DNA of 64,000 nt from Chrysophaeum taylorii (GCA_029834535.1 JAQMWT010000585.1:17409-81408), one strand, 5' to 3'. Positions 49,094 through 60,250 are shown, counted from the stretch's first letter. Notes: generated from the sequence alone by a model not told the origin. Made by a program: numbers and translations.

Positions 49094-51311
49094 ATGCCAG
49101 CAAATCAAGAACTCCAAAAAGAGCTACAGCAGCATGCTCAAGCAAGCAGTGAAAGTTCGAGAATTTCGCTTAGAGGCAAAGCATCGAAGGGAACTGCAAG
49201 CACCAGCTCTAGAGAACGACGCTCGCTTCCAGGCACTCGAAGCTAGAATTAACGCAATGCAGCCACCACCTGCCGTCGCCGCAGCGACTGCCCCCCCCAC
49301 TCCAGCTCAACAGGACCCCAAGAACAAGGCCAGCACCTTCAGTGACCCGCCAAGCTCTGTCCTCAAGTCCGTGGACGGCGCTCAAGTCACCCCCCAAATG
49401 CTCTCGTTTCGCGTTATGCAGTTGTTCGTTGAACATCTCATGCCCGAAACCGGCATCACGCAATACTTCCTGCAAGGCTTCTACACGTGGGAATCCGTCT
49501 TACGCGGATCTAACGATCTAGCAGACGCTCTCCTAAGCCACTGCATCAAGGAGTATGACAAGGACCCCGACAACTATGCCACAGCCGGCAATACTCAAGA
49601 TTCCCAAGGCCGCCTCGTCTACTATAAGGGCGTCTACCGCAAGTTCGGCAAACGCTTCCTTGAGACAGCACACGAACCAAAACTCCAATATCTCAAAGAC
49701 CAAGACAAAGACAAGACCGATACGACGAAAGGAAAGTTGTATCCGATCACGCAACCCCATCTCCAAGGAAAAGAAGCCGACTTCATAGTGTACCTCCGCG
49801 AGACCGTGCACCCCCTCTTTCGCCGTTTCCTGCATGCCGGTAGCGACTCCGTCAAGCACCCAGCATACGACGAGATTGATGCACTCGGATCCTCCTATCC
49901 GATAGGACTCGCACTCCAAGTCCGTCTCGCACTTGACAAGCACACGGGCCAGAACCACGTCCATCACGCGCATTATGTCTTCAATGCCTTCCTGGACACG
50001 CCGTTCAACCCGGAGATCCACGAACCAGCGCACTATATAGATTATATGCGCCACGTTCAACAACAGCTCCGTCAAATCACCGACGACCCTTCTCTCCAAC
50101 TCAGCGACAATACGATACAACAAGAAATCCACAAGATGCTCCGCTTCAAGTACCCCCCAAGCTTACTTGACTCCCGCGCCCCAACCCATATAAAAAGTTT
50201 TGCACGTCTTGCAAACTGCCTTCGTATCCCCAACGACTCGCTCTTGCTCGACGAAGACAAAGAAGCGACGAACAATTTGCCCAAGCTGATCGCCCGCATC
50301 ACGGTTATCTCCACCTTCGAGCGCAGCTTTTGGGCTCACCTCAAGCCTCACCCCACCCTCAACTTCAAGCCGTTGCGATTCGTCACTGACTTCGGTCGTC
50401 CGCCGACCAAAGATAAAGACAATCCACGTTTTCGCTCCCGCCGTCATGGCCTCGACCTCACCGAAGATGACGACGACACCCGCCCCCCTCTGAAGATGAT
50501 ATCCCACCGGATCCTGATGAAGCACCCCCTGAAGACACCGACTCTTTTGCCGTTTTTCTCACGGAAGCCAACCTCGATCCAGATGACGACACTGCTCTCA
50601 TCCAACATCTTCACGCTTACCGCAAGAAGCAACTCTCACGCCACCCCAAGAAACCTCCACCCAGAAAAGCCTCCATATCCTCGCTCACCGTCCTACTACG
50701 ACATCAATTACAGCCCCAAGCCCAAGGCCACCCCTATCACCCCATCCAAGAACAAACAACACCCCCGTGCTTCTCCCGTCACCCCTGACAAACGCGAGCA
50801 CCCGCACCTCCGCAAAGTCACCTTTCCTACCCAAACGCACCCCCCCAAGCCATCCACTCCTGACCAACGGTTCAAGGTCCCCCTCCGTGATGTTCGTCGC
50901 AAGCTCCAGACCATCCGGAACCTTAGTCAAGCCGGCCGTCAACACACCTCCAACTCGGATCGTATGACAAAGCTCATCAACCTCATCACCACTATCTCCG
51001 ACGAGATACTCCTCTCCGAGGCTGATTCTGACGCCGCCGAGTTTCTCCAGTTGTTATCATCCGACCCGCAGGATGATCCACCAGATGAGGGCGAAGCCGA
51101 CGACGCTGATGACCAAGGCCAACTCGGTTTTTACGATGATCATGGTCAACTATGCCTATACGATGATCAAATCCCCGAAATCGAAGACGAAGACGATTCC
51201 GCCGAAGACTACGCACAACGTCACCAAGACTATATGCGTGCTCTACACCGGAGCCAGCTTTCTCGACGAAGGTTGACGACGACGCCTGTGCCGCCAACCA
51301 AACTTTACTAA
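49094..51311 (+). CDS. Copia-B Gag-like protein
   Basis: The ATG at 49094 (MPANQELQKELQQHAQ) is followed by a one-base shift; from 49134 the frame is open for 725 codons. It has the same blocks as Copia-A: QVTPQMLSFRVMQLFVEHLM, FLQGFYTWESVLRGSNDLAD, PHPTLNFKPLRFVTDFGR, then a Pro/Lys-rich basic region, RNLSQAGRQHTSNSDRMTKL and an acidic end. Around 50490-50690 the frame differs from Copia-A (acidic DEDD replaced by basic residues), which shows compensating indels. No zinc knuckle. It would form the particle shell. Confidence 0.7.
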
Positions 51312-51399
51312 ATCAGGCACCAAGCCTCAAGATGACGAATTTCCTAACATCATCGACACTTTCCCCCAGAGTCGCAGAATTTCGTTGTGCCACTTACAC

Positions 51400-51950
51400 T
51401 ACAGGAAAGGCCCCCACCAAGACTAACTCGCTGCACGGGTGCAATGGACCCGGCACTGAAGTTTCTTTAATTGACGGTGGCGCATCATTTTGCTTCACGC
51501 GCACAATATAACATTTTGTTCCCGAGTCCATACGCAGGATTTCCGAACATACCACCCGCATGGGCAGAGGCACCTTAACCAGCCATTTCATCGGTGTCAA
51601 ACCGCTGTATTTGCAGGCTGCAGGTCTCTCCTCCAAGGATATCAAAGACTCTACAGGCTACGCATTATACTTAGTCTTTTTGGTCGTCCCGCACTTCAGG
51701 CCAGGTTTACAGGTTATAGCGACCTCTCAACTGAAAGCTCTGAACGTACAGGCAACAGACCCACCGCTGCCGCACGAACCGTACTTGTATGAACTTCTGA
51801 AAAACTCCACCTCAGATCCGCATGATTACAGAAAGCTTCTAGGCACAACCGCAGTAGTTCTCGCCAATCGCCAAACCAATGGTCTTTTGTCACTGCTCTC
51901 TCATCCAAAGCAAACATTCCGCGCTGTGATCAGTTTCCACACCGGAGCAA
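51400..51950 (+). pseudogene. Copia-B protease (in-frame stop)
   Basis: LIDGGASFCFTRTI then a stop (near 51507), HFVPESIRRISEHT, MGRGTLTSHFIGVKPLYLQA. DGGAS is the presumed catalytic triad. After 51560 the frame is open through FRPGLQVIATSQLKALNVQA directly into the DNMT start, which shows that the two domains are translated as one polyprotein. Confidence 0.65.
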
Positions 51951-51952
51951 CA

Positions 51953-54110
51953 ATGTCCCTCAAAGATGAACTTGCAAACATAACTCAGAAAGTAGCAAAG
52001 ACGCGCTCGCAATCTCACCTCGATTTCGCCAAACTGCAAAACCACTCTGCATTCCTGACGGAATTAATAGGACTGCAGCGTACTTTCGTCCAATATGCAT
52101 TCACTGGCACAGCAGACCTCGCTGTGCACGCACAGCCCCCTCCGCTACATACAGCCATTATTGCAGGTGGACTTCACCAAGAGGGTTTCGCCTCTTCGCA
52201 AACACTTCAACAAACGCATAATTGTCGTTGCCACCTGTGAAAGCAATCCAACTATGCGCGCCCGCGCGCAGCAACTGTTTCCGCAAGCTCTGCATTATAA
52301 GGATCTCAGAAAACTCACTGCCGCCTTGCAAGCCGGCAAATTACGACTACCTCAACTTGGCTGTCTTCACCTTGCCTTGTCAACACCTGAGTGTAATGAA
52401 ACCAGAGTGTACTGAAAGACTACGATGGCTATGCCACTCCAGCAACTGCCGACCTCTTCGTCAAAGAACATATTCGCTTTGTTCGTTGCACGCTCCCGAC
52501 ATACACCATTGTCGAGAACGTACCACCAAACCCGAAAACCCACCAAGAGTACGCCCAACTCGCAAAATGCTATCAAAGCATGGGTTACTTCCGACACTCC
52601 GGTGTCTACAATGCCTCCGCCTTTGGCGACGTCATAAGCAAGAATCGATACCTCGCTGTCTTCGCTCGGCACCCGCTAAACGGCTACAACCTCGAGAAAA
52701 CCGCTTCTTTCTGGTTAATATCTCCTCCGAGCATGGTCCCCCTCCTGGATCCAAGTCACACTATCCCCGACAATCTCTGGATAACTAACCCCGCTCTTCG
52801 CGGCACAGTGACTGTGGCGGCAACTCCCGCCTCCTAAGGCTTACCCCTCTTCTAGGGCCCCCCCTTATCAGGGCCACCCTACTCCGTTCTGATGATGTCA
52901 GTGTTCTCTATGACATCATCTTCCTTTTCCGCGACATGCGTCACCCTGATTTCTGTTTTTCGATATATCCTTGATCATAAAGCAACAGCCGATCCTCAAG
53001 TTGTGAGGACCAGGCACGGAAGTTGTTTGTGGTCGTGTGGCGGGAGAACGGCCATCCTCGTCCAGTGACTCCACCAAGGGCACGGACGCGAGCGGCGAGC
53101 CAGGATTCGAAGGCACGCCAGGTAGCCCCTGAAATTCTCCTTACGCCACAGTGACCACCCGCTCCGCCTTATTATCAGCACAATGCCATTTTCTGATATG
53201 AACCCGTCAATGCTGCCCAACTCTCGATTTCCGAGAATGCACGCATCTGCCAAATGCTTGCGCGCCTGAAGAAACCCCTCATGGATCTCGGTCTAGACGC
53301 CGACGGCACCCCCTGTGCCTCCCTCGATGACCACCATCCAAAATCTCTTGGTATTTACACTGCTGCAAAATCATTTGTCCCAGCACCCTACTCTCGCCGC
53401 CTGGAACACACCTCGCTGCTTTCACGCCTCCGAGTCACAATGTGCTTACCACCTGGATGGAGCCATCTCCGGCACTGCCGCCACCGCCGTCGCATGTGGC
53501 TACTTCCCGCGCGCATCCCTCACCTTGCATTCACGGCCCCCTCAGATATTGGACTGCTCACACCAACCCGCAGTCTTCTCCCCAACGCACACCTTCCCCC
53601 TGGATGTTCCCAAGGGCACCGCTTTTCTGGTCGTCGCCTACACCAACTCCCTAGCAGCCGCTCACAGCTGCTCGCGCCCCTCCACGTGGGTCCACTACAT
53701 GAATCGCTCGCATCCCGGCTTTGCCGCGATCGACTCACAAGGGCGGATAATTCTCGATGACCCCACGGGACTCATAATGTCCGAAGCACGTCCCACCTAC
53801 GCGGACTATGTTGGCCACATCGGCGACACACTCCAGAAAAGCACCAAGTGCTACTCGGTCACCGGCTCGTACCCAACCAACACGAGCTACTCCAACGCGC
53901 TACTGCTGATCTCTCCCAACCACATCCGATACGCGACTCTCAACGAAATCGCAAAGTTCGGACACCACTCGGACCCGGAATTACTTCGCTTGTTCCAACA
54001 GCACCCGCCGTACTTCGCGTTTAAGGCACTTGCCAACGCCGTCCCGCACAACATGCTGCAGGCCAAGTACAGCGCTGTCCTCGCACTCCACGAATCGCAT
54101 CACCACGTGA
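51953..54110 (+). pseudogene. Copia-B DNMT, split by a solo LTR and frameshifts
   Basis: Homologue of 17271-19122. Motif I TAIIAGGLHQEGF (near 52160), then a frameshift, VVATCESNPTMRARAQQLFP, motif IV FTLPCQHLS (near 52380), a frame change, motif VI YTIVENVPPNP (near 52510), motif VIII SKNRYLAVFARHP (near 52645). The solo gypsy LTR interrupts the variable region. Motif IX IRYATLNEIAKFG and X ALANAVPHNML lie near 53925-54060. Every signature residue is still legible, so decay is recent. Confidence 0.8.
52813..53150 (+). repeat. Solo gypsy LTR with 5-bp target duplication
   Basis: 338 bp, TGTGGCGGCAACTCC to CTTACGCCACA, flanked by GTGAC on both sides (52808-52812, 53151-53155). It shows the 5-bp duplication size of this gypsy family and confirms the LTR ends used for 4340-4750. 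Confidence 0.95.
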
Positions 54111-55239
54111 ATCTTCACATCGAATGGGCAACCATACGCAACGGCATCCCCAGTCCCGGTGACATCACTCAGGTTGCAGCATTCTTCTTGAACATCTCCA
54201 GCCGTCTCTTAGCAGTGGAGGACCTCCACCTCACCTCCCTCTTCGATGCTGTTGCAGATGCCCACCATGCTGCGATCCGCAAGCCACGCAAATCGAAAAA
54301 CCTCGAGACGCTACTTGCCGAGGCCACAGTTGCTAAAGTCAGAGTCGACAAGCGACCCAGCCCCCCTAGCGCTTCGACTGCAGCTCTGCCCCCCTTGCAC
54401 AAGCCCGGCACCACTCAGCACGCAAAAAGAGTGCTTTTCGTCACTCGCTGGCACCGCATACACCACCAGCAACCCGAGATTCTTCGCCGCACGATTGCTG
54501 CTAACGTGACGAACCTCCGCCCAGGTGATGATCGGTATCTGCAAGACTGCAGCGAATGCAAGCGCTGTCAATCGCATGTCAGCTTCCGTCATAAGAACGC
54601 TTCCTGGTCACAGTATGAACTGGCCTATGCTCCTGGCCAACATCTCCACATGGGCGTATCCTACCCGAGCATCAGTAAATGCTATGGTGGATTCCGCTAC
54701 ATAATACACTTCGTGTGTGTTATTTCGGCACGCAATTGGGTATACTTCCTGAGATATGTATTTTGTTGTACTTCCTGAGGAAACTGGACGCGCAGGACGC
54801 TCTTGCTGGCATTCTCTACGTGGCCAACGTGATTAAGGTCGAATTCGATGTAAGTGTGAAAATCATCTCATCTGATGCTTTTTCCACATTCCGCTCCGAA
54901 GCTCTTCACCCGCTCAAGGTGCAACTTGGTATCCAGTTTCAAATCATTGGTCGCCATCTACACCATCGGAACTTAGCGGAAAACATCATCAAAGAAAATA
55001 CTCGGGGCACTGTCGTTCGCCTTCTTAATCTGCGCAGCGTCCGCATTGAAGGACAGCCCATTAGCGCCGAGTATTACCGCCCGCTTGCTCTGCTGCATAA
55101 GATCCAAGCAGACAACCAGCGCCCTCATGGATTGCCCTCGCGCACTCACATGCCCTGCACCGTCTCCAGGCGCATTATGTCATCCACGGCACCACTCTTG
55201 AAGTTCCTCCCCTTTGGCGAACCTGTCACATTCGTATAA
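54111..55239 (+). CDS. Copia-B integrase
   Basis: RWHRIHHQQPEILRR and CSECKRCQSHVSFRH (HHCC-like), HLHMGVSYPS where Copia-A has HLHMDVSYPS (first catalytic Asp replaced by Gly), a short duplication and frameshift near 54740-54790 (two copies of FLR), then IISSDAFSTF and LAENIIKENTRG. The lost Asp and the frameshift make it inactive. Confidence 0.7.
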
Positions 55240-55926
55240 CCGCAAAGCCAAAAACTGGAACCCTCCAGCGTCTCCGCCTCTTATTTCCATAGCAACAACT
55301 ACCAACCGAATCTCCCTGGCACGGACCGATTTATCCGCGATGTTCACAGCCCTATCCTGCTTGTACATCAAGGGCGATATGGAAAATTCGTCACCTCGGA
55401 CGACTTCCACGTTGATGCGGACATGGTAGTCAATCGCAACAAAGAAACCGAGCGCATTAAAGCACACGCACAGTTTCCAGCAGAAGCACGGCAAGAGGAC
55501 CCGCTTCCAGCTATAAGCGACCAGCCAATGCCGGAACTTAGACAGGAACCGCAAAATGAGGGCGAGACTCATGACAACAACCATGATGACAAACCCGATG
55601 ACGAAGACAAGGATAAGGAACCAGATCAAAACTCTGTTACTGGTCCAAGTCCCGTCAGCGACGAGACACGTGAACAGGACTTCTCCTTCCTCAACAGGCC
55701 ACCTCCGCCGGATGGAAGCATTCCGATGCCCGAGCGAAAAGGTCGCTTAGACGTTGTTCTCGACGATTCAGGTTCTACCCCAGTCTTTGTGCATCGCAAC
55801 CAGAGTGACAAACTCAAGGCAGATCTCAAAGACGAGCGCGGATTCCGCATCCCCCAAAACCAACTTTACATAGTGAAGCGTGTTGACTATGGAGAACTAT
55901 TCCTCAGTCGCATTATCGCATCTGAG
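55240..55926 (+). CDS. Copia-B pol linker (acidic)
   Basis: Matches the C-terminal extension of the Copia-A integrase: VNRNKETERIKAHAQFPAEA, DFSFLNRPPPPDGSIPMPER, GFRIPQNQLYIVKRVDYGEL. It ends at IASEYG, where Copia-A continues to RT. Frame changes near 55250 and 55410. Confidence 0.6.
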
Positions 55927-55938
55927 TATGGTCGCAAC

Positions 55939-56272
55939 GCCCGTCCCGGAGTGAGACGGTGCCTGCTCGCCTCCCGGGCTGGCCGGTTAGCACCCGGAAA
56001 GTCCGCGCTGGGATGGGGTTCGCTCGGTTGGGCAGAGCGCGACGGACAGATCGATTGTTCGTGGACAAACACGTCCGCGGCCTGCGACGCTTTTGCACGA
56101 CCTCGCACAAGACCGCGTGCAGTGGCGGTCCACCATCAACAAGTCCGTCCTCCCCCCTCGCCTCCGCCCCAACTGCGTGATTTTCCTCGGTGATTCCGTA
56201 CCGGCTCCTGCCGGTCCGGCCTGACTCCCATGCTCGGTGGAGGTCAGAAGTAAGTAAGTTAGTTAGTTAGTT
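55939..56272 (+). repeat. SINE-like element, subfamily A, at the RT deletion of Copia-B
   Basis: It starts CCCGTCCCGGAGTGAGACGG (5'-truncated) and ends with the (TTAG)n tail. It sits exactly between the pol linker and the last codons after RNase H, so RT and RNase H were lost at or before insertion. No target duplication is visible. Confidence 0.8.
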
Positions 56273-56277
56273 ACTAC

Positions 56278-56413
56278 TCTTCCACCGTGCAATTCCGTCC
56301 AGGACACTCTCCACATCCTTGTCGATGGAAAGTCGCTTCCTGCTTAGTTTGATCCAGATTTCGCTCACCGAGTTCAATCTGTGAGGGCGTAGAGATAGAA
56401 AATTTGATTTATG
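56278..56413 (+). other. 3' end of Copia-B: last pol codons, 3' UTR, start of LTR
   Basis: VQDTLHILVDGKSLPA and stop match the end of Copia-A RNase H ORF. GAGTTCAATCTGTGAGGGCG precedes TAGAGATAGAAAATTTGATT, where the LTR starts; after about 22 bp it breaks into unrelated sequence. Confidence 0.75.
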
Positions 56414-56700
56414 CCGAGCCGCAGGCCGCCAACGGCTAGCAGCGCGCGACCGTCGGCGACATGGTCGCCACAAACGCCGACTAAACACCCACTGTCCCAG
56501 CGTTCGCCTCTCCGGCCGAGCGGGTGGTCGCAAACATCTCTGCCGAGGCCGCCGAGGCCGCCGAGGCCGCCACCGACATGGCGACCGACGACGCCAACGA
56601 CGACGACATGGACACTCGCCCGTCCGCCGACCACAAGCGGGCGCACCCCGCCGAATTCGACGACGTCGCCGACTAGATCGAGGTGGTCTAGAGGAAATAA
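56414..56700 (+). other. GC-rich fragment with acidic reading frame
   Basis: A frame reads ANISAEAAEAAEAATDMATD, DANDDDMDTRPSADHKRAHP to a stop, with a GCCGCCGAG triplicate. It interrupts the Copia-B LTR. Origin unknown; probably the 3' end of a transposon ORF. Confidence 0.35.
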
Positions 56701-57022
56701 TTGGCTTGCCATTGACCACATAGAGGATGCCGGCCAGAACATCCTGTGCGTCTAATTTCCGCAGGAAATAGACCCACTTGTGTGCTGAGATAATACGCAC
56801 GAAGTGCATGATGTAGCGAAATCCTCCGTAGCACTTGCTGATGCTCGGGTATGATACATCCATGTGGAGGTGTTGGCCAGGAGCATAGGCTAGTGCATCT
56901 GGTGACCAGGAAGTGTTGTTGCGACGGAAGCTGACATGCGATTGACCGCGCTTGCATTCGCTTGAGTCTTGCAGATACCGATCATCACCTGGGCGAAGAT
57001 TCGTTACATTCGCGGTTAGTAC
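56701..57022 (-). pseudogene. Copia-A/B integrase fragment, inverted
   Basis: Minus-strand TANVTNLRPGDDRYLQD, CKRGQSHVSFRRNNTSWSPD, HLHMDVSYPSISKCYGGFRY, WVYFLRKLDAQDVLAG match Copia-A at 16640-16930. It ends abruptly at both sides, so it is an inserted scrap and not part of Copia-B. Confidence 0.8.
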
Positions 57023-57033
57023 CACCCGTAGTC

Positions 57034-57110
57034 AGGGCGTAGAGATGGAGAATTTGATATAGGGTTAGTACCACCCTATCCTAGGGTTTTAGGATTAAAC
57101 TCGAAGGTTA
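57034..57110 (+). repeat. Copia LTR remnant
   Basis: CAGGGCGTAGAGATGGAGAA and TAGGGTTAGTACCACCC: a polypurine-like region plus LTR start of the Copia-A/B type. It continues only to about 57110. 57111-57241 has no recognisable gene. Confidence 0.6.
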
Positions 57111-57253
57111 GCGTACCTTATCCTAGGGTTAGCACTCTTACTTCTTGCAGAGCATTTAGCATGCAGTGGTAAGTCACCTGGGAAACCATCCCGTCTCGTC
57201 ATGAACGTCTGGAAGTATTTAATTCGGGGAATGAAGGTTATGTTCCCAATATC

Positions 57254-57613
57254 ACTTACCCTGATCGCCGACTGCGGTTGCGATGGAGGACGGTGCCTCA
57301 TGAATCCTGAGCCTTGCGAGGGCATCCGCCCTCCCGGCGTAGGTTGGCACCTATTCGCCTCCCGGGCGGGCCGGTTGGCAGCCGGAGCGTTCGCAGTGGG
57401 ACGGTGTATGGCCGGGGGGCGAAGACGGAAGGTTATCGACGAGTTGGTTGTCAGTCACATCGCGGTCTCCTCGTCGCATGGCGATTGATGGTCACTCTCC
57501 GCCGACCGGCCTTTCGGCGCTCCTCGTCTACAGGCCCGTGATTCCGGACTGGCTCCTGTCGGTCCGGCCTGGCTCCCATGCTCGGGAGAGGTCTGAATTT
57601 AGTTAGTTAGTTA
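57254..57613 (+). repeat. SINE-like element, subfamily B, full length, 12-bp target duplication
   Basis: 360 bp between perfect copies of GTTCCCAATATC (57242-57253 and 57614-57625). It begins ACTTACCCTGATCGCCGACT and ends (TTAG)n, which fixes both ends of the family. Confidence 0.9.
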
Positions 57614-57625
57614 GTTCCCAATATC

Positions 57626-58048
57626 CTCAGAACACGACAGGCGGCATATAGAACTACACGAGAAAGGTTAAGTGTATAGTGCTACATACCTCGGGGCGCG
57701 CTAGACCATGACGATGAGCTTGAGCACAAATCAGATGACTAATTGACTGTGTAGAAAGGAAGAAGAAGGGTAAGGAAGAGATCACGTTCTCAACGGACGG
57801 ATAAAGGGTAAGAGGCAGCAGATTTCTCTGCACCCCCTCGAGATGTCTTAAGCGCAAGGTGCGACTATAGAACATCTCTTGAGAAAGATGATGATGAAGG
57901 AAATAAAGAAAAGAAAAAAAAAGGAGAATACAGTCTTGATGGTCGCAGAGGTCACATACGAAGCATCAATAGTGTAGCAGGGTGTCTTAGGGATTCGGGC
58001 TTGGACTTGGTGGAGCTGCGAGTCGACTTGACGCTTTTGAACAGAGCA
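57626..58048 (-). repeat. LTR of the second copia lineage, minus, after the 3' ORF
   Basis: Reverse homologue of 44562-44830. It follows the stop of the 640-aa ORF in the same orientation, as a 3' LTR would. Ends are not sharply defined; the SINE at 57254 is inserted near it. Confidence 0.5.
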
Positions 58049-59968
58049 TTACGAACACAGGTACGACAGACAGTGTGTTAAGGCTATCTGAGGTGGTGGA
58101 TATCGTTTATATGGTTCGAGAGTATCTGTATCGTCTTCGTCAGCTTCTGCTGTCAGGTGGTGAACACCAATAGCAGAATTGTGTGGTACCATACGAAATG
58201 TGAGTGCAAGTAAAGCATTCAGTATGGATGGCACCAGCGAGTCAAGTTGTAGGGTGTCCAGTTGGTTTTCCAAGAAGTTGGACTCAGCGAACGGATCCGA
58301 GAAGATTGAAGCGTCTTCCGATTCACATGCTAAGGGAATGCTTTGACGACACGAGAGCAGATTGTCACGCAGATGATGGAGGTGATCGTCCGGGGAGGAG
58401 TGATTGGCGGCATATTGGTCATGAGCTGTAAGAGTTAAGCGAGACAGCAGCTCTGTGATCTTGTACAGTGTTATGAGTAACACGTGTGCATTGGCTGTAG
58501 GAGGAAAGAGCCGGTTCTCCAGGGAGGTGATTGAAGCAATGGCAGCCTGCAGATCTGTGCGCAGAGATAGATTCTCAGCACTGAGGGTGTTGACCTTGCG
58601 GATATGTAGGCGAAGAGTTTCCTGGAGTTGCTCGACTTGTTGACGCAAGGCATCGACATCATCAGGCGAGGCAGAAGGAGCAGGGTGTGTCGATGGCGAA
58701 GACTTTCCCAGAGTAGGTTCTGATGTGGAGAGTGAGTAGTTTAACGACGTTTCGGTCAACACATGCTGTGCAAGTAGGGGGTGTTTCGCGTTTAGAAAGC
58801 GCAGAAAGTCTTGATGTTCTGCCTGAGTATAAGTGGGGCCAAACATTACATCCAGGAGTGACGGCGGTTTTGTATCATCTGAAGATGATACGTAGTCGTC
58901 AAGATGTTGTACCCACGATTGGGCAACAGTAGTAACCACGTGGTGGAATTTGGAGGGCTTGAACATAGCCTGAGCTTTGCGACTCTGTGTTCGAACAAGA
59001 GTTACAAGAAAGTTAAGATGCTCAAGGTGCATCTGTGTTATAAGCCGAAGATCCAGTGCGAATGGCAATTGTGTGGTGGGATCTGTGGCTGTATCGGATA
59101 CAGATAAGACTAAATTAACAAGTGACGGGTGTTGTGTTAGTATGCTAGTCAAAAGAGTATATAACTCCTTTGGCAAATGATAGGTGCGTATGATGTTGGC
59201 GCGTATATGAGCAGCTGAGCGCGCATCACAAGGGAATTGGAAGGAAGTATCATTGCGAGCACGTACGGTAGGTTGTAAAGGCACCTGATCAGTATTGTGA
59301 CAAGCAAGGCAAATTTCCATGGTAATAGCAGAGATGGGGATGTGACCATTCTTCTTATGGTCGTCCGTGTTGAGGTGACTCAGCACTTCGGTGGGGAGTT
59401 CACGAGGTGTTTGTGCCTTGGAACTGTACGTGGTCGAGACAAGGAAAGTCGGTTGTCCCAGATTATTGAGGCATTGCGTACAAAAGGACGACAAAATGAA
59501 ACGTTCGCGTTTGGGGCCTCTGTAGCAGCCAATAGAAGCAATAGCAGGAGCAGCTTCCCAAGGTATAGTAATAGGTAAGCGCATGGATATGAATGTTGTC
59601 AGTTCCACAAACAATGAAAGGTCAGTAGACTCATAGATAGAGTTGAGTGCAGTGATAAGTTCCACTCGCATAAAAGAAGAGAGAAATGGGGTGACAGGGA
59701 CACGGAAGTTCTCAAGGAGAGAGATTCCCCGTCCGAACAGAGCATAATCGATGCTGAGGCCGTCCTGGAGTGTGAGCGATTGAGGTAGGGTATGTTCGGC
59801 TGGTGTCGGTGCAACAACAGCAGCCTGTGAGGTTGCAGTAACAGCGGTCATGGGTTGACGCTTTTGCGACAACCTGGGAGAAGGTTCGGCCGTGGAGAGC
59901 GAGCGTGGGACTGTCCTTCGAACGACTGGGGAGATGCCGCGGCCACGGGAGTGCCAAGAAAAGGACAT
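58049..59968 (-). CDS. 640-aa ORF located 3' of copia RNase H
   Basis: An intact frame from ATG 59968 to 58049. An N-terminal basic, Ser/Pro part is followed by a helical globular region with two CxxC pairs (CTQC, CLAC) that may bind zinc, SAAHIRANIIRTYHLPKELY, then a strong coiled coil (VDALRQQVEQLQETLRLHI, SAENLSLRTDLQ), an acidic part and a Tyr/Pro end. No membrane segment, so it is not an env-like protein. It starts 96 bp after the stop of a copia RNase H (60064) on the same strand and is followed by an LTR. A decayed homologue lies in the same place before the LTR at 12340. Function unknown. Confidence 0.6.
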   Translation of the reverse strand: MSFSWHSRGRGISPVVRRTVPRSLSTAEPSPRLSQKRQPMTAVTATSQAAVVAPTPAEHTLPQSLTLQDGLSIDYALFGRGISLLENFRVPVTPFLSSFMRVELITALNSIYESTDLSLFVELTTFISMRLPITIPWEAAPAIASIGCYRGPKRERFILSSFCTQCLNNLGQPTFLVSTTYSSKAQTPRELPTEVLSHLNTDDHKKNGHIPISAITMEICLACHNTDQVPLQPTVRARNDTSFQFPCDARSAAHIRANIIRTYHLPKELYTLLTSILTQHPSLVNLVLSVSDTATDPTTQLPFALDLRLITQMHLEHLNFLVTLVRTQSRKAQAMFKPSKFHHVVTTVAQSWVQHLDDYVSSSDDTKPPSLLDVMFGPTYTQAEHQDFLRFLNAKHPLLAQHVLTETSLNYSLSTSEPTLGKSSPSTHPAPSASPDDVDALRQQVEQLQETLRLHIRKVNTLSAENLSLRTDLQAAIASITSLENRLFPPTANAHVLLITLYKITELLSRLTLTAHDQYAANHSSPDDHLHHLRDNLLSCRQSIPLACESEDASIFSDPFAESNFLENQLDTLQLDSLVPSILNALLALTFRMVPHNSAIGVHHLTAEADEDDTDTLEPYKRYPPPQIALTHCLSYLCS

Positions 59969-60063
59969 GAGCGACACTCACACGCGTACAAAAAAATTTG
60001 TGGCAAAAGAAGGTAGGGCCAGGGCTAGTTTAACGACGTTGCGGTCACTAGGGCTAGGCATCT

Positions 60064-60250
60064 TCAATCCCGTAAAGGCTTGTCGTCAGAGGCATGATGC
60101 ATACCGAGTAGAGAACGAAAAGCGGAGAACTCAGCAGCAAGTGGCTTTGTAAAACCATCCGCCACGTTTAGCTTGCCGGGAACATGATGGACTCGAATTT
60201 TCTGTAGCGAGATGTACTCGCGGATCTTAAACCTTAATAGTCGACGAACC
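60064..60250 (-). pseudogene. Copia RNase H C-terminal fragment (second lineage), minus
   Basis: LLRFKIREYISLQKIRVHHV and LNVADGFTKPLAAEFSAFRS, LLGMHH: the ADGFTKPL signature of copia RNase H. The sequence after its stop (GTCGTTAAACTAGCCCTGGC) matches that after the RNase H at 47583. Upstream it is cut at about 60250-60290, where plus-strand copia sequence begins, so two truncated elements meet there in opposite orientation. Confidence 0.75.

Larger units (their letters stand above)
48815..56413 (+). mobile_element. Copia-B: sister of Copia-A, deleted for RT/RNase H
   Basis: 5' LTR 48815-49009, gag, protease, DNMT, integrase and pol linker in plus orientation, all homologous to Copia-A. Reading stops at the IASEYG point (about 55925); a SINE follows; then only the last residues after RNase H and the 3' UTR remain (56278-56391) and the first 22 bp of the 3' LTR. 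A solo gypsy LTR (52813-53150) splits the DNMT. It is not autonomous. Confidence 0.85.

Noticed and set aside
58049-59968. The 640-aa ORF as an envelope gene
   Set aside because: No signal peptide, no membrane segment, no furin-like site; CxxC pairs and a coiled coil point to an intracellular protein.
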